Shown piece by piece: positions 45,918 through 54,945 of a stretch of 64,000 nucleotides of DNA. The first letter of the stretch is position 1; every line of letters begins with the position of its first letter. The stretch lies in assembly GCA_024802545.1 (NCBI GenBank), contig CP103416.1, forward strand, positions 1,674,001-1,738,000. Direction: 5' to 3'. The position numbers and the translations under genes were made by a program. Origin of the DNA: SAR92 clade bacterium H455 (GTDB lineage: Bacteria > Pseudomonadota > Gammaproteobacteria > Pseudomonadales > Porticoccaceae). The notes below the pieces were generated by a model. That model did no database searches. It had not been told where the DNA came from and saw only the letters and a list, made by a program, of their open reading frames with translations.

Positions 45918-46607
45918 TTAGTCATCGCTGCCCAAGCCAAACAGGTGCAGCAGGCTCAGGAACAGGTTATAGATCATCACAAACAGGGTCACTGTGGCAG
46001 AGATATAATTGCGCTCGCCGCCGTGAATAATGGCGCTGGTCTGCCACATGATCATACCGGTTGAAATCAGGGCGAAGGCGGCACTAACAGTAAGGGCCAG
46101 AGCCGGGATCTGCAGGAAGATATTGGCGATGGCAGCAACAAAGGCGACCAACATACCCGTCATCAAAAAGCCGGTCATAAAGTTAAGGTTCTTGCGGGTG
46201 GTCATCACATAGGCGGAAGAGGCGAAGAACACCAGAGCGGTGGAGCCTAGGGCCAACATAATCGGCTCAGCGCCACGCACTGCCAGATACATATTTACTA
46301 TGGGCCCGAGAGTGAAACCCATCCAACCGGTCAGGGCGAAAACCCAGACAATACCCATTGAATTGTTTTTGTTTTTCTCAGTCATCCAGAGGCAGATAAA
46401 GTAGGGCAGTAATGTCCAGAGACCAAAGTAGGGAGCATTTATGGCCATAGCCACGCCAGCCATAATGGCACTAAAGGCAAGGGTCACGCCCAGCAGCATA
46501 TAAGTGCTACGCAATACTTTGACTACGGCGGGGTCAAGGGCAGTGCTTTGAATGCCGCTCTCACGATTGCCCGAAATTGATTTTGCGCTGTACTTGTCCG
46601 TTTCCAT
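45918..46607 (-). CDS. BAX inhibitor-1/YccA family membrane protein
   Basis: A 229-residue inner-membrane protein with seven predicted helices. It belongs to the BI-1/YccA family; E. coli YccA is a substrate and modulator of the FtsH protease, and other members conduct calcium. MGFTLGPIVNMYL and MTTRKNLNFMTGFLM are family marks. The start at 46605-46607 was chosen because AGAGGAAG precedes it. A strong terminator lies downstream, so it is transcribed separately from tusE. Confidence 0.92.
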   Translation of the reverse strand: METDKYSAKSISGNRESGIQSTALDPAVVKVLRSTYMLLGVTLAFSAIMAGVAMAINAPYFGLWTLLPYFICLWMTEKNKNNSMGIVWVFALTGWMGFTLGPIVNMYLAVRGAEPIMLALGSTALVFFASSAYVMTTRKNLNFMTGFLMTGMLVAFVAAIANIFLQIPALALTVSAAFALISTGMIMWQTSAIIHGGERNYISATVTLFVMIYNLFLSLLHLFGLGSDD

Positions 46608-46718
46608 TTTTACTTCCTCTAACGAAATTAACAATGCTGTAATAATACTCTGTAATAAGAGTATTGCCACTCCATCGCGGAGAATTCTCGACCATATTAT
46701 CAGTTCTAGGCCGCTTAT

Positions 46719-47465
46719 CTAGATTTGTTTACGTGTCAATATTTGATTGGGATCGTCAATTGCAAAGCTGTGTAAGGCAAAACCGCCTTCACTCATGCTG
46801 ATTACCCATCCCAGATCATGCCAATCACCCAGCACAATGCGCTGGCCCTGGCTGACCTGATGCAGATCCGGACGGTGAGTGTGGCCGTGAATCAGCACTT
46901 CTACCCGGTGTTTGGCCATCACTGCGTCCACTGCGGCTGAATTCACATCCATAATCGCCGTGGATTTATTGCTGTTGGCCGACATGCTCTTGGCGCGCCA
47001 GTCTGTGGCGAGCTTTTGACGGCGTTTCAGGGGCAGGTGTGAGAGACACCATTTATAGATCGGATTGCGTGCCTTGCGACGAAAGCGCTGGTAGTCCACG
47101 TCATCTGTGCATAGAGAGTCCCCGTGCATCACTAAAGCAGTCTGTCCCTGATGCTGAACCAGATGCTCATCGGCCAATAACTCTGCACCACAGCGCTGAA
47201 TAAAACGCTGACCAATTAAGAAGTCGCGGTTACCATGTTGAATATAGAGTTTTACCCCTGACTGACTGAGTTGTCCAAGACTGGCCTGGGCCTGCGCCGC
47301 CAACTCTGTAGGATCATCGTCCCCAACCCAGGCTTCAAATAGATCGCCGAGAATATATAGGGCGTCAACCTCAGATGCCTGATCACGGAGAAAAGACAAA
47401 AACGCCCGGGTAACTGCCGGGCGCTCAGGTGCAAGATGAAGATCTGAAATAAACAGTACAGACAT
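46719..47465 (-). CDS. lpxH: UDP-2,3-diacylglucosamine diphosphatase
   Basis: LpxH cleaves UDP-2,3-diacylglucosamine to lipid X and UMP in lipid A synthesis, at the inner membrane surface, with two manganese ions. The metallophosphatase motifs are FISDLHLAPERP (D8, H10), ILGDLFEAWVGDD, GNRDFLIG, VMHGDSLCTDD, and LIHGHTHRP. The 248-residue length is usual. It follows ppiB by 32 bases, reproducing the conserved ppiB-lpxH operon. Confidence 0.95.
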   Translation of the reverse strand: MSVLFISDLHLAPERPAVTRAFLSFLRDQASEVDALYILGDLFEAWVGDDDPTELAAQAQASLGQLSQSGVKLYIQHGNRDFLIGQRFIQRCGAELLADEHLVQHQGQTALVMHGDSLCTDDVDYQRFRRKARNPIYKWCLSHLPLKRRQKLATDWRAKSMSANSNKSTAIMDVNSAAVDAVMAKHRVEVLIHGHTHRPDLHQVSQGQRIVLGDWHDLGWVISMSEGGFALHSFAIDDPNQILTRKQI

Positions 47466-47497
47466 AGACTTCCTCGCTTTTTATTTGCTACTGCTGA

Positions 47498-48007
47498 TTA
47501 CTTGTCAGAGTATGCATCGCTAATCAGCGTTTCAGTCACTGCAATGGTTTCAACTGGCACATCTTGGTGGTGACCAGCGCTGCCAGTCTCCATCTCAGTG
47601 ATGGCGTTAACCACATCCATGCCTTCAACAACTTTACCAAATACCGCATAGCCCCAACCCTGGCTGTTCTTTCCGCTGTGGTTTAGGAAACTATTGTTAG
47701 CTACATTGATAAAAAACTGTGAAGAGGCGGAGTGTGGATCGCTGGTGCGAGCCATAGCCAGAGTGCCGATTTCATTGGCCAGGCCATTATCAGCTTCGTT
47801 TTCGATAGACTCGCGAGACTCTTTCTCATTCATCTCTGCATCCATACCGCCGCCCTGAACCATAAAGCCGGGGATGACACGGTGAAAGATAGTGCCATTA
47901 TAAAAACCGTCACGGGCATACTGCAGATAGTTGGCAGCAGTATTTGGCGCCTTGTCAAAATCGAGTTCAATGGAAATATCACCCTGTGTGGTGCGCAATG
48001 TAATCAT
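47498..48007 (-). CDS. ppiB: Cytoplasmic peptidyl-prolyl isomerase B (cyclophilin)
   Basis: A 169-residue cyclophilin without signal peptide. Catalytic and binding residues are in [14 protein letters not shown] (R near 44), [19 protein letters not shown] and [15 protein letters not shown]. The start at 48005-48007 has AGGAACTCTT upstream; the longer frame to 48061 has no family match. It is divergent from glnS. Confidence 0.95.
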   Translation of the reverse strand: MITLRTTQGDISIELDFDKAPNTAANYLQYARDGFYNGTIFHRVIPGFMVQGGGMDAEMNEKESRESIENEADNGLANEIGTLAMARTSDPHSASSQFFINVANNSFLNHSGKNSQGWGYAVFGKVVEGMDVVNAITEMETGSAGHHQDVPVETIAVTETLISDAYSDK

Positions 48008-48188
48008 AAGAGTTCCTGTAAAATGTCTGTGAGAATGAGCGGTTGTTTCGCAAAGGCGCATTTTAGGCGCTAACGGGTTGGATTAAAACCGATCTTTGAG
48101 TTTTGCCCTCTGGCGATGATCTTTTTGTACTTATTTTTGGCTAATCCATGATAAGTGGGCTTAATCATCGATCTAGTAGGGGTTTTAG

Positions 48189-48217
48189 TTTAATGCACCG
48201 TTGGCTGCGGCTATAAT
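48189..48217 (+). promoter_or_regulatory. Predicted glnS promoter
   Basis: A perfect TATAAT lies at 48212-48217, with TTTAAT at 48189-48194 as a weak -35 at 17-base spacing. Transcription would begin near 48224, about 26 bases before the ATG. Confidence 0.45.
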
Positions 48218-48249
48218 CTCGCCCATCTTTTCTCTCCAGACTTATATAA

Positions 48250-49905
48250 ATGACTGATATCGAAAAACCGAGCAATTTTATCCAGCAAATAATTACTGCT
48301 GACCTTGAAGCCGGCCGTGTCAACGAGGTGGTGACACGGTTTCCCCCTGAGCCCAATGGCTATCTGCATATAGGGCACGCCAAGTCGATCTGTCTCAACT
48401 TTGGTCTTGCGGAGCAGTTTGGCGGCCGCTGCAATCTGCGCTTTGACGACACCAATCCTGAAAAAGAAGATGACGAATATGTTCAGGCGATTATTCAAGA
48501 TGTCCGCTGGCTGGGTTTTGACTGGAGTGGCGAGCCCCGCTTTGCCTCAGATTATTTCGGCCAGCTTTACACCTGGGCCAAGCAGCTACTTACTGATGGA
48601 AAAGCCTATATCTGTGAGTTGGATGCTGAGCAGATGCGCGAGTATCGCGGCACGCTAACCGAGGCGGGCAAAAACAGCCCTTTCCGCGAGCGGCCTGCAG
48701 CGGAGAGTCTTGAGTTGCTTGAACAGATGAAAATTGGCGCCATTGATGAAGGCAGCATGACACTGCGTGCAAAAATCGATATGAGCTCGCCAAATATCAA
48801 TATGCGTGATCCGGTGATCTATCGTATCAAGAAAGTCCCGCACCATCGCACAGGTGATGAGTGGAATATCTATCCCGCCTATGATTTTGCCCATGGCCAG
48901 GAAGATGCCATCGAAGGGGTGACCCATTCGGTCTGTACTCTGGAGTTTGCCGCTAACCGTCCTCTCTATGAGTGGTTTACCAGCAACCTGCCACTGCCAT
49001 CTATTCCTCGCCAGTATGAGTTTGGTCGCCTGAATTTGAATTACACCATGACCAGCAAGCGCAAGCTTAAGCAGTTGGTCGATGAAGGGCACGTGGACGG
49101 CTGGAATGACCCCCGTATGCCGACCATTTCTGGTCTCCGCCGTCGTGGTGTGACTGCCGCATCGGTGCGTGAATTTTGCGATAGTCTGGCCGTGGCCAAA
49201 ACCGATGGCATTGTTGATATGGCTCAGTTTGAGCACTTTATTCGTGAAGATCTGAACAATAATGCAAGCCGTGCCATGTGTGTGTTGAATCCGTTGAAGA
49301 TTACCCTGAGCAATTATCCACAAGACCAGCAGGAAATGTTGGTCGCGCCTGGACATCCCAATCGCGATGATCTGCCCGCTCGTGAGCTGCCGTTTACTCG
49401 TGAGCTATATATTGATCGCAATGACTTTAATGAAGACAGGACACTCTCGCGGAAGAAGTTTAAGCGTCTGGTAATCGGTGAATATGTTCGATTGCGCAGT
49501 GGCTATGTGATTCGCGCAGACGAGGTTGTCAAAGATGCCGCGGGTGAGATTGTTGAACTGATCTGTTCTTATATTCCCGCTACTGTTGGTCAGGATCCCC
49601 CAGAGGGCGTGCGTCCACGTGGCGTGATTCACTGGGTGTCGGCGACTAACTCGGTTGACTGCGATCTCTATTTATACGAGAAACTATTTACGGTTGCAGC
49701 GCCGGATGCAGGGGAGGGGTCGTTTATTGATCACTTGAATCCTGATTCGCTGCAGATTGTTAAGCAGTGTAAGGCGGAGTTAAGTTTGGCTGCGGCTAAG
49801 GTTGGTCAGCATTTCCAGTTTGAGCGCGAAGGCTATTATTGCGTCGATGTCGTGCACAGCAGTCCTGAAAAATTAGTCTTTAACCGTACCATCGCTCTGC
49901 GCTAA
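48250..49905 (+). CDS. glnS: Glutaminyl-tRNA synthetase
   Basis: GlnRS charges tRNA-Gln. The 551-residue class I synthetase has the HIGH-type motif PNGYLHIGHAKS near residue 35, RFDDTNPEKE near 66, the Glx-site region KKVPHHRTGDEWNIYPAYDFAHG near 195 and the KMSKS equivalent MTSKRKL near 266, followed by two beta-barrel anticodon-binding domains. Direct charging with Gln is typical of gammaproteobacteria. The gene is divergent from ppiB and precedes cysS by 63 bases. Its stop codon is within a 20-bp duplication. Confidence 0.97.
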   Translation: MTDIEKPSNFIQQIITADLEAGRVNEVVTRFPPEPNGYLHIGHAKSICLNFGLAEQFGGRCNLRFDDTNPEKEDDEYVQAIIQDVRWLGFDWSGEPRFASDYFGQLYTWAKQLLTDGKAYICELDAEQMREYRGTLTEAGKNSPFRERPAAESLELLEQMKIGAIDEGSMTLRAKIDMSSPNINMRDPVIYRIKKVPHHRTGDEWNIYPAYDFAHGQEDAIEGVTHSVCTLEFAANRPLYEWFTSNLPLPSIPRQYEFGRLNLNYTMTSKRKLKQLVDEGHVDGWNDPRMPTISGLRRRGVTAASVREFCDSLAVAKTDGIVDMAQFEHFIREDLNNNASRAMCVLNPLKITLSNYPQDQQEMLVAPGHPNRDDLPARELPFTRELYIDRNDFNEDRTLSRKKFKRLVIGEYVRLRSGYVIRADEVVKDAAGEIVELICSYIPATVGQDPPEGVRPRGVIHWVSATNSVDCDLYLYEKLFTVAAPDAGEGSFIDHLNPDSLQIVKQCKAELSLAAAKVGQHFQFEREGYYCVDVVHSSPEKLVFNRTIALR

Positions 49906-49938
49906 AGGCTTTTAATTTGCGCTAAAGGCTTTTAACAA
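49899..49938. repeat. 20-bp tandem duplication overlapping the glnS stop
   Basis: GCGCTAAAGGCTTTTAA is repeated with a 20-base period at 49899 and 49919; the units differ only in the last three bases. The first copy includes the final codon and TAA of glnS (49903-49905). Confidence 0.9.
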
Positions 49939-49968
49939 GTTACTAAGCAAGAACATTAAGAGAGAAGC

Positions 49969-51345
49969 ATGAGTTTATCCCTGTACAACAGCATGACCCG
50001 CAGCAAGCAGCCATTCCAGCCTATTGATAGCCAGCGGGTGACCATGTATGTCTGTGGGCCAACGGTCTACAACCGCGTGCATATAGGTAATGCTCGTCCG
50101 GCTGTGGTCTTTGATACGCTCTATCGGCTGCTGATGAGTCTCTATCCCAATGTTCAATACGCGCGTAATATCACCGATATTGATGACAAGATTATGCAGA
50201 CCGCTGCGGAGCTGGGTGAAGATATTAGTGTTCTCTCCACCCGTTACGCGGAGGCCTATTTTGATGATATGCAGGCGTTGAATAATCTGCCGCCGACTAT
50301 AGTTCCCTACGCCACTCAGCATATTCCCGAGATGATCGATATGATCTCGCGGTTGGTTACAAAGGGGCACGCCTATGAGGCTGAGGGTCATGTGCTGTTT
50401 GCTGTGCAGTCGATGGCGGATTACGGAAAGCTCTCTGGTCGTTCGTTGGACGATATGCTCGCCGGTGCTCGCGTTGAGGTGGCCTCCTATAAAAAATACG
50501 CCGGTGATTTTGTGCTCTGGAAACCTTCTGCCGATGGCGAACCCGGTTGGGACAGTCCCTGGGGTCGTGGTCGTCCTGGCTGGCATCTGGAATGTTCGGC
50601 GATGATTGAAAAGCATCTGGGTGATTCCATTGATATTCACGGTGGCGGTCAGGATTTGATTTTCCCGCACCATGAGAATGAGATTGCCCAGAGTTGCTGT
50701 GCCCATGATGGCAAGCCCTTTGCCAATGTCTGGATGCACAATGGTTTTATTAATATTGAAGGCGAGAAAATGTCCAAATCACTGGGCAATTTCCGTATGG
50801 TCAATGATCTGTTGGAGCAGTATCCGGGGGAGGTATTGCGCTACGTGATTCTCTCGGCCCACTATAGATCTGAACAGCACTTCGGTAAGGACTTACTCGA
50901 CAGTGCTTGGCGTTCACTGGATGCGCTCTATGGGTTTTTGCGCACTCAGGTTGGCGTTGAGTCGGCTGATGTGGAGATTGCTGACACTCATGCTTACGCT
51001 GCTCTGCTAGATGATTTAAATACCCCTGTGGCGATTAGTGAGTTACACAAATTGGCTCGTGAGATGAATGCGGCTGAAGGGGATTCCTTGGCCGTGGCTA
51101 AGGGGCGGTTGTTGGCGGTTGCAGGTTTGATGGGGCTGTTGCAGCAGGATCCGGAGCAGTGGTTTACTCATTCTCGTGGAGGCAGTGATATTTCTGCTGA
51201 GGAGATTGAACTGCTTATCGCGAAGCGTAATCAGGCTAAGACGGATAAGGATTATGCTGGGGCTGATGGGGTGCGTGAGGAGCTGAAGGCTATGGGCGTG
51301 GTATTGGAAGATAGTCGTGAAGGGACTAAGTGGCGGCGGGGGTAG
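49969..51345 (+). CDS. cysS: Cysteinyl-tRNA synthetase
   Basis: CysRS is a monomeric, zinc-dependent class I synthetase. The 458-residue length matches E. coli (461). [18 protein letters not shown] near residue 26 holds the first zinc cysteine and the HIGH motif; GWHLECSAM and [14 protein letters not shown] hold the other zinc ligands; KMSKSLGNF is near 266. The C-terminal DALR-like domain is complete. AAGAGAGAAGC precedes the ATG. Confidence 0.97.
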   Translation: MSLSLYNSMTRSKQPFQPIDSQRVTMYVCGPTVYNRVHIGNARPAVVFDTLYRLLMSLYPNVQYARNITDIDDKIMQTAAELGEDISVLSTRYAEAYFDDMQALNNLPPTIVPYATQHIPEMIDMISRLVTKGHAYEAEGHVLFAVQSMADYGKLSGRSLDDMLAGARVEVASYKKYAGDFVLWKPSADGEPGWDSPWGRGRPGWHLECSAMIEKHLGDSIDIHGGGQDLIFPHHENEIAQSCCAHDGKPFANVWMHNGFINIEGEKMSKSLGNFRMVNDLLEQYPGEVLRYVILSAHYRSEQHFGKDLLDSAWRSLDALYGFLRTQVGVESADVEIADTHAYAALLDDLNTPVAISELHKLAREMNAAEGDSLAVAKGRLLAVAGLMGLLQQDPEQWFTHSRGGSDISAEEIELLIAKRNQAKTDKDYAGADGVREELKAMGVVLEDSREGTKWRRG

Positions 51346-51390
51346 TGGCTGTTGGTTTTTTTGGTTGAGCGTCGGGAGTTTTGTGCTTCG

Positions 51391-51546
51391 GAAAGCATGG
51401 CCCTAGCCTTGAGATCGACCCCATACCTTTTATGATTTGCTGTGGCTGCGGAACTCGCTGTCGCTCAAACAGGTCCTCGCTTTTTCACCAAATCATAAAA
51501 GGTATAAGCGGGGTCTGATTGATCTCAAGGCTAGGGCCATGCTTTC
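51391..51546. repeat. Large imperfect inverted repeat, possible MITE or RAYT-associated element
   Basis: Within the 390-base gap after cysS, 51391-51416 and 51521-51546 are perfect reverse complements over 26 bases (GCATGGCCCTAGCCTTGAG core). Inside them 51423-51439 and 51489-51505 match perfectly over 17 bases (ATACCTTTTATGATTTG). Between these blocks GACCCC faces GGGGTC, with two small bulges (AAGC and TGATT) on the right arm. The loop is 49 bases and contains GCGGAACTCGCTGTCGCTC. No transposase is present. The GGGGTC/GACCCC ends recall the flanks of REP-associated tyrosine transposase elements; that link is from memory and unproven. The rest of the gap (51547-51735) is AT-rich with no recognised feature. 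Confidence 0.75.
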
Positions 51547-51735
51547 TTGGCGAGGTCGGTGCTGAGTTCTTGGTAAAAGTCTGTGCGCTTTTCTGATTGA
51601 TGCATACGTGATCGGTATGATCAGTCGGTTATTATTTTTGTGTTCTTTGTTATTTCTCATTTTGATCTGTAATTTTTCTCTGATGCTTTTGTTTAGTTCT
51701 ATGATTAATTTATTAATCATTTGGAGTGTTGAGTC

Positions 51736-52071
51736 GTGGGTTACGTTTATGTGCTTTTGGCTTGGTTGATTGTGAGTCTTGTTTGGGGCGGGATTGGTGT
51801 GGCTGTTGGACCTGGAATAATGATGTTGATTATTGGATGGATAGTTGGCGTCTTTGGCTGTTTATACAGCTTCGGTGAGAGGCTATATTGTGGTCAAGCT
51901 CAGTTACGCTTGGCTGGGTTAATTGTTTTTGTAGTGAGTTTTGTTGTAACTTTGCTGGTTTTTCCAAGCCTATCGCTGACATTGTCCGGTTATCTTTTTC
52001 TTACGGTTTTTATACTGATTCCGAGCTATTTGCCTCTCTTCCTAATTAGGAAATATTCGTTTAAATTTTAA
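51736..52071 (+). CDS. Small membrane protein, unknown function
   Basis: A 111-residue, very hydrophobic protein with four predicted membrane helices (about 5-28, 30-48, 58-80, 83-103) and a basic end (RKYSFKF). It starts with GTG; GGAG lies about 10 bases upstream. Codon use is rich in TTT, ATT and TTG and differs from neighbouring genes, and no family is recognised, so it may be recently acquired or fast evolving. Its end overlaps by 11 bases the end of the convergent G3P dehydrogenase-like gene. Confidence 0.55.
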   Translation: MGYVYVLLAWLIVSLVWGGIGVAVGPGIMMLIIGWIVGVFGCLYSFGERLYCGQAQLRLAGLIVFVVSFVVTLLVFPSLSLTLSGYLFLTVFILIPSYLPLFLIRKYSFKF

Positions 52072-53299
52072 CCTTTGATGTATCACCCATTCTGTAGAAG
52101 TCTTTCTTTTTACTGGCGTCTATTTGCTCGGCTGCTTCTGCTTGGTTGGCCTCCAGTAGCATAGATTTCAAAATCTTTTTCAGTGCGTTTTTAGCGGTGG
52201 CGCGATAGCCTGTGAGTTTGCCGCCATAGATTGCTAGGTAGTTATTGGTTTCCGCGAACTGGACTTCACGGCTGCGCTTGAAGGGGTTATTTCCACTTGC
52301 AGGCAAGACTCTCAGGCCGGCCCATGATTCACTCGGCTGGTGATTGAAGTGAGGGAAATGACTGTGAATCACCTCTAGCAGGTAGCTGGTTTCTTCTTCG
52401 CTGGGTGCTACGCCGTCGGGGTTGCCTTCAAATAATTGCTCTGTGGTGCCGAGTAATGTGCCGCCTTTAAAGGGCAGCACAAAAATGGCTCGGTGATCCT
52501 CTTTGGCTTCTATATAAAAGCACTTTTCGCTGAGCTGCTGGGTAAATTCTAGGTGAGTCCCCTTGACCAGATCTATGGCTATTGTGGGCGGTTTGGGCTC
52601 TATGGATTCAGCTATTTGATTGACCCATGGACCACCGGCGTTGACCAGTGTGCGGCATTGTAGGCTGCTGATTTCATCGCCTATGGTGAGGCTGACCAAA
52701 TAGCCATTGTCGTTTTCTTCTGCGGTTAAAAACTTTGCCGGGCAGAGTAGGGTGGCGCCATATTTTTTTGCGGAGGCGACTACTCGTTGGGTTAATATTT
52801 TGTCGTCGGTCTGGGCATCTTGATAGATGAACACAGAGTCTAGGTCGCAGGTGTTTAGACCCTCAAGTTTATGCCATTGTTCGCGCGGCAACTGCTTAAA
52901 GCCGGCCAAGTTATTTCGTCCTGCCAGCAGCCGATAAAGTATTAGTCCGATGCGCACCTGCCAGGCTTTAAAACGATTACCTTTGTAAACCGGTAGGTAG
53001 AACCAGTTGGGTTTGACTATGTCTTCGGCAATATCCAGCAGGATGCGGCGTTCGCGAAGACTCTCGTAAACAAGGCCAATTTGTAATGTCTGTAAGTAGC
53101 GCAAACCACCATGTATAAGCTTGCTGGATTTGGAGGAGGTGCCGGCGGCCCAGTCGGTCTTTTCTACAAGTGCCACGGAGAGTCCGCTAAGTGCCGCCGC
53201 CTGGGCTACGCCTGCGCCTTGAATGCCACCGCCGATTACGCAGAGGTCGTAGATTTGTGATCTAGGGATTTCCATATCGTTCTTCATTACAAAACGCAT
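52061..53299 (-). CDS. FAD-dependent glycerol-3-phosphate dehydrogenase-like oxidase
   Basis: A DAO-family flavoprotein of about 412 residues with the N-terminal FAD-binding motif DLCVIGGGIQGAGVAQAAAL, the GlpD signature KTDWAAGTSSKSSKLIHGGLRYL, and LVKGTHLEF, GTTEQLFEG and YGGKLTGYRATA typical of GlpD. It should oxidise glycerol-3-phosphate to dihydroxyacetone phosphate at the membrane and feed quinones. E. coli GlpD has 501 residues; this one lacks most of the C-terminal domain. The start is uncertain (ATG 53299, 53287 or 53275). The upstream phosphodiesterase gene stops only about five bases earlier, so the pair forms an operon. Confidence 0.86.
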   Translation of the reverse strand: MRFVMKNDMEIPRSQIYDLCVIGGGIQGAGVAQAAALSGLSVALVEKTDWAAGTSSKSSKLIHGGLRYLQTLQIGLVYESLRERRILLDIAEDIVKPNWFYLPVYKGNRFKAWQVRIGLILYRLLAGRNNLAGFKQLPREQWHKLEGLNTCDLDSVFIYQDAQTDDKILTQRVVASAKKYGATLLCPAKFLTAEENDNGYLVSLTIGDEISSLQCRTLVNAGGPWVNQIAESIEPKPPTIAIDLVKGTHLEFTQQLSEKCFYIEAKEDHRAIFVLPFKGGTLLGTTEQLFEGNPDGVAPSEEETSYLLEVIHSHFPHFNHQPSESWAGLRVLPASGNNPFKRSREVQFAETNNYLAIYGGKLTGYRATAKNALKKILKSMLLEANQAEAAEQIDASKKKDFYRMGDTSKVKI

Positions 53300-53303
53300 T
53301 CCG

Positions 53304-54050
53304 TTATTTGAGTAGGCTGGCAATATCAAAGGTTTCAAACATGGCGACACCGCGTTCTGCCAGTTGATTGGCTAGTTTCGCGTTGCCCACTTCATAGGCA
53401 ACGAGCTTGCTGGTTAGTCTGTCTAGATTTTCTGCCTCGGGAATAATTTTGTAATCGACAAAAGTGTAGTCTCCGGCGATGGCTGTTATCTGGTCGCTGT
53501 GGATGTGGCTCCATTCCAATAGCACTGGGCCGGCTTGAGGCCAGCCGTTGGCTTTGGCAGTGGAAATGATGCTGTAGTCAAAGCTAATTAATACGGCGCG
53601 ATTGCGGATTGGTTCGAGCACTTGACAGACATTAGCGAGCATTATTTCGGCGCCAAATTCGGCGATGGATTCTTCTTTCAGCTCTACAAACAATGTTACC
53701 TTTGGATGGCTGAGAATAAGCTCAACCACCTGGGCCAGAGATGAAATGGTCTGGTCAATAAACTCTTCGCCGAGGCGTTCAGGTTCATAGGCGGGTAGAG
53801 CGATTAATTCGTTGCTATACAAAGCCGAGATCAAGCAGTCCTGGCCACTAACGCGCTGTAGATTGATATCGTGATACAGCATCGGCTGCTGGTCGAGACT
53901 CAGCTGAACGTCGATTTCTACAAATAAGGCGCCGGCTTCAATCGCCTTGCGCACTGACAATGCTGTGTTTTCTGGGTAGCCTGCTTGCAGTCCACGGTGG
54001 GCAACAAGGCGGTTGGCGGAGAGTTTTGGGCTTGTATTTTGCAGAGTCAA
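53304..54050 (-). CDS. Glycerophosphodiester phosphodiesterase
   Basis: A 248-residue cytoplasmic (no signal peptide) GDPD-family enzyme that releases glycerol-3-phosphate from glycerophosphodiesters. LVAHRGLQAGYPENT holds the catalytic His, Arg and Glu, followed by FVEIDVQLSLDQQPMLYHD with the metal-binding E and D and the second His. FVELKEES is the further acidic motif. Its product is the substrate of the oxidase encoded just downstream. The GTG/ATG start at 54050 is the first in frame; UgpQ is the closest type. Confidence 0.9.
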   Translation of the reverse strand: MTLQNTSPKLSANRLVAHRGLQAGYPENTALSVRKAIEAGALFVEIDVQLSLDQQPMLYHDINLQRVSGQDCLISALYSNELIALPAYEPERLGEEFIDQTISSLAQVVELILSHPKVTLFVELKEESIAEFGAEIMLANVCQVLEPIRNRAVLISFDYSIISTAKANGWPQAGPVLLEWSHIHSDQITAIAGDYTFVDYKIIPEAENLDRLTSKLVAYEVGNAKLANQLAERGVAMFETFDIASLLK

Positions 54051-54176
54051 AATAGTATTCCAGTTCGCTAATGGGTCTTGGATATCGAGTATTACTGAGA
54101 CTATACGGTATGCTATAGCACCTTGTAAGCATTGTAGTGCTATCCTTGCCTTTTGGCTTTTATAGAGACTTATCTT

Positions 54177-54929
54177 ATGTCACATGTGCTGTTTGAAATT
54201 CGCGATAACGCGGCATTGCTTACGCTCAATAATCCCGATAAACGCAATATGTTGACCCTTGAGGTCTGCTCGGAGATTGTTCGCTATGTAAAACAAGCTG
54301 AAGAGCATCCAGAGGTTAAGGCCTTAATCGTCACCGGCAGCGGTCGCGCTTTTTGTGCTGGTGGTCAGTTGAGTGATCTTATTCCCGATCAAGAGATCCT
54401 TGAGTCTATTTATAGCGGCTTCTTAAGTATCGCCAACTGTAAATTACCTACCATAGCCGCAGTGAACGGCGCAGCTGTGGGCGCTGGCTTCAATATGGCT
54501 GTGGGCTGCGATGTGCGTATTGTCACTGAGAAGGCGCGCTTTGAGCCGCGTTTCTTTGGCTTAGGTCTGCATCCGGGCGGCGGCAATACTTGGATGTTAC
54601 GACAGTTGGTTAACTGGAATACGGCGGCGGGTATGTTGCTATTTTCTCAATCACTAAGTGGTCGTGAAGCGGTTGAGAAGGGCTTGGCCTGGAAATGTGT
54701 CGACGATGAGGATCTGGTTGCAGATGCGTTTGAATTTACCGCTAATATTCGCGACTTGCCGAAAGAGTTGTTGTTGCGTACAAAACAGACCTTGCGCACA
54801 GCGGGGGGCACCAATAGTCATAAAGAGATGTTAGAGATTGAAACCGCGGCGCAGGTTTGGTCGATTAACCAACCCTACGCTCGGGATTCTATTGCCGCGA
54901 TGATCAAGAAGATCAGCGGCAGGTCTTAG
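54177..54929 (+). CDS. Enoyl-CoA hydratase/isomerase (crotonase) family protein
   Basis: A 250-residue crotonase-fold protein. The oxyanion-hole motifs are GSGRAFCAGGQLSDL near residue 60 and AAVNGAAVGAGFNMAVGCD near 105. The block that usually reads PEIxLGxxPGxGGT reads PRFFGLGLHPGGGNT, so the first catalytic Glu is missing and simple hydratase activity is doubtful; isomerase or another CoA reaction is possible. The ATG at 54177 gives the normal N-terminus. It is divergent from the phosphodiesterase gene. Confidence 0.88.
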   Translation: MSHVLFEIRDNAALLTLNNPDKRNMLTLEVCSEIVRYVKQAEEHPEVKALIVTGSGRAFCAGGQLSDLIPDQEILESIYSGFLSIANCKLPTIAAVNGAAVGAGFNMAVGCDVRIVTEKARFEPRFFGLGLHPGGGNTWMLRQLVNWNTAAGMLLFSQSLSGREAVEKGLAWKCVDDEDLVADAFEFTANIRDLPKELLLRTKQTLRTAGGTNSHKEMLEIETAAQVWSINQPYARDSIAAMIKKISGRS

Positions 54930-54945
54930 ACCGCCTTAGCCTCTG

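Noticed and set aside
48655-49356. 233-residue antisense frame over glnS
   Set aside because: It lies wholly opposite a well-conserved glnS and has no ribosome site or recognisable domain.
49975-50739. 254-residue antisense frame over cysS
   Set aside because: It is a shadow of cysS in the opposite strand with no independent evidence.
51736-52071. Toxin or phage holin
   Set aside because: Four helices and small size are not specific, and there is no antitoxin, endolysin or phage context.
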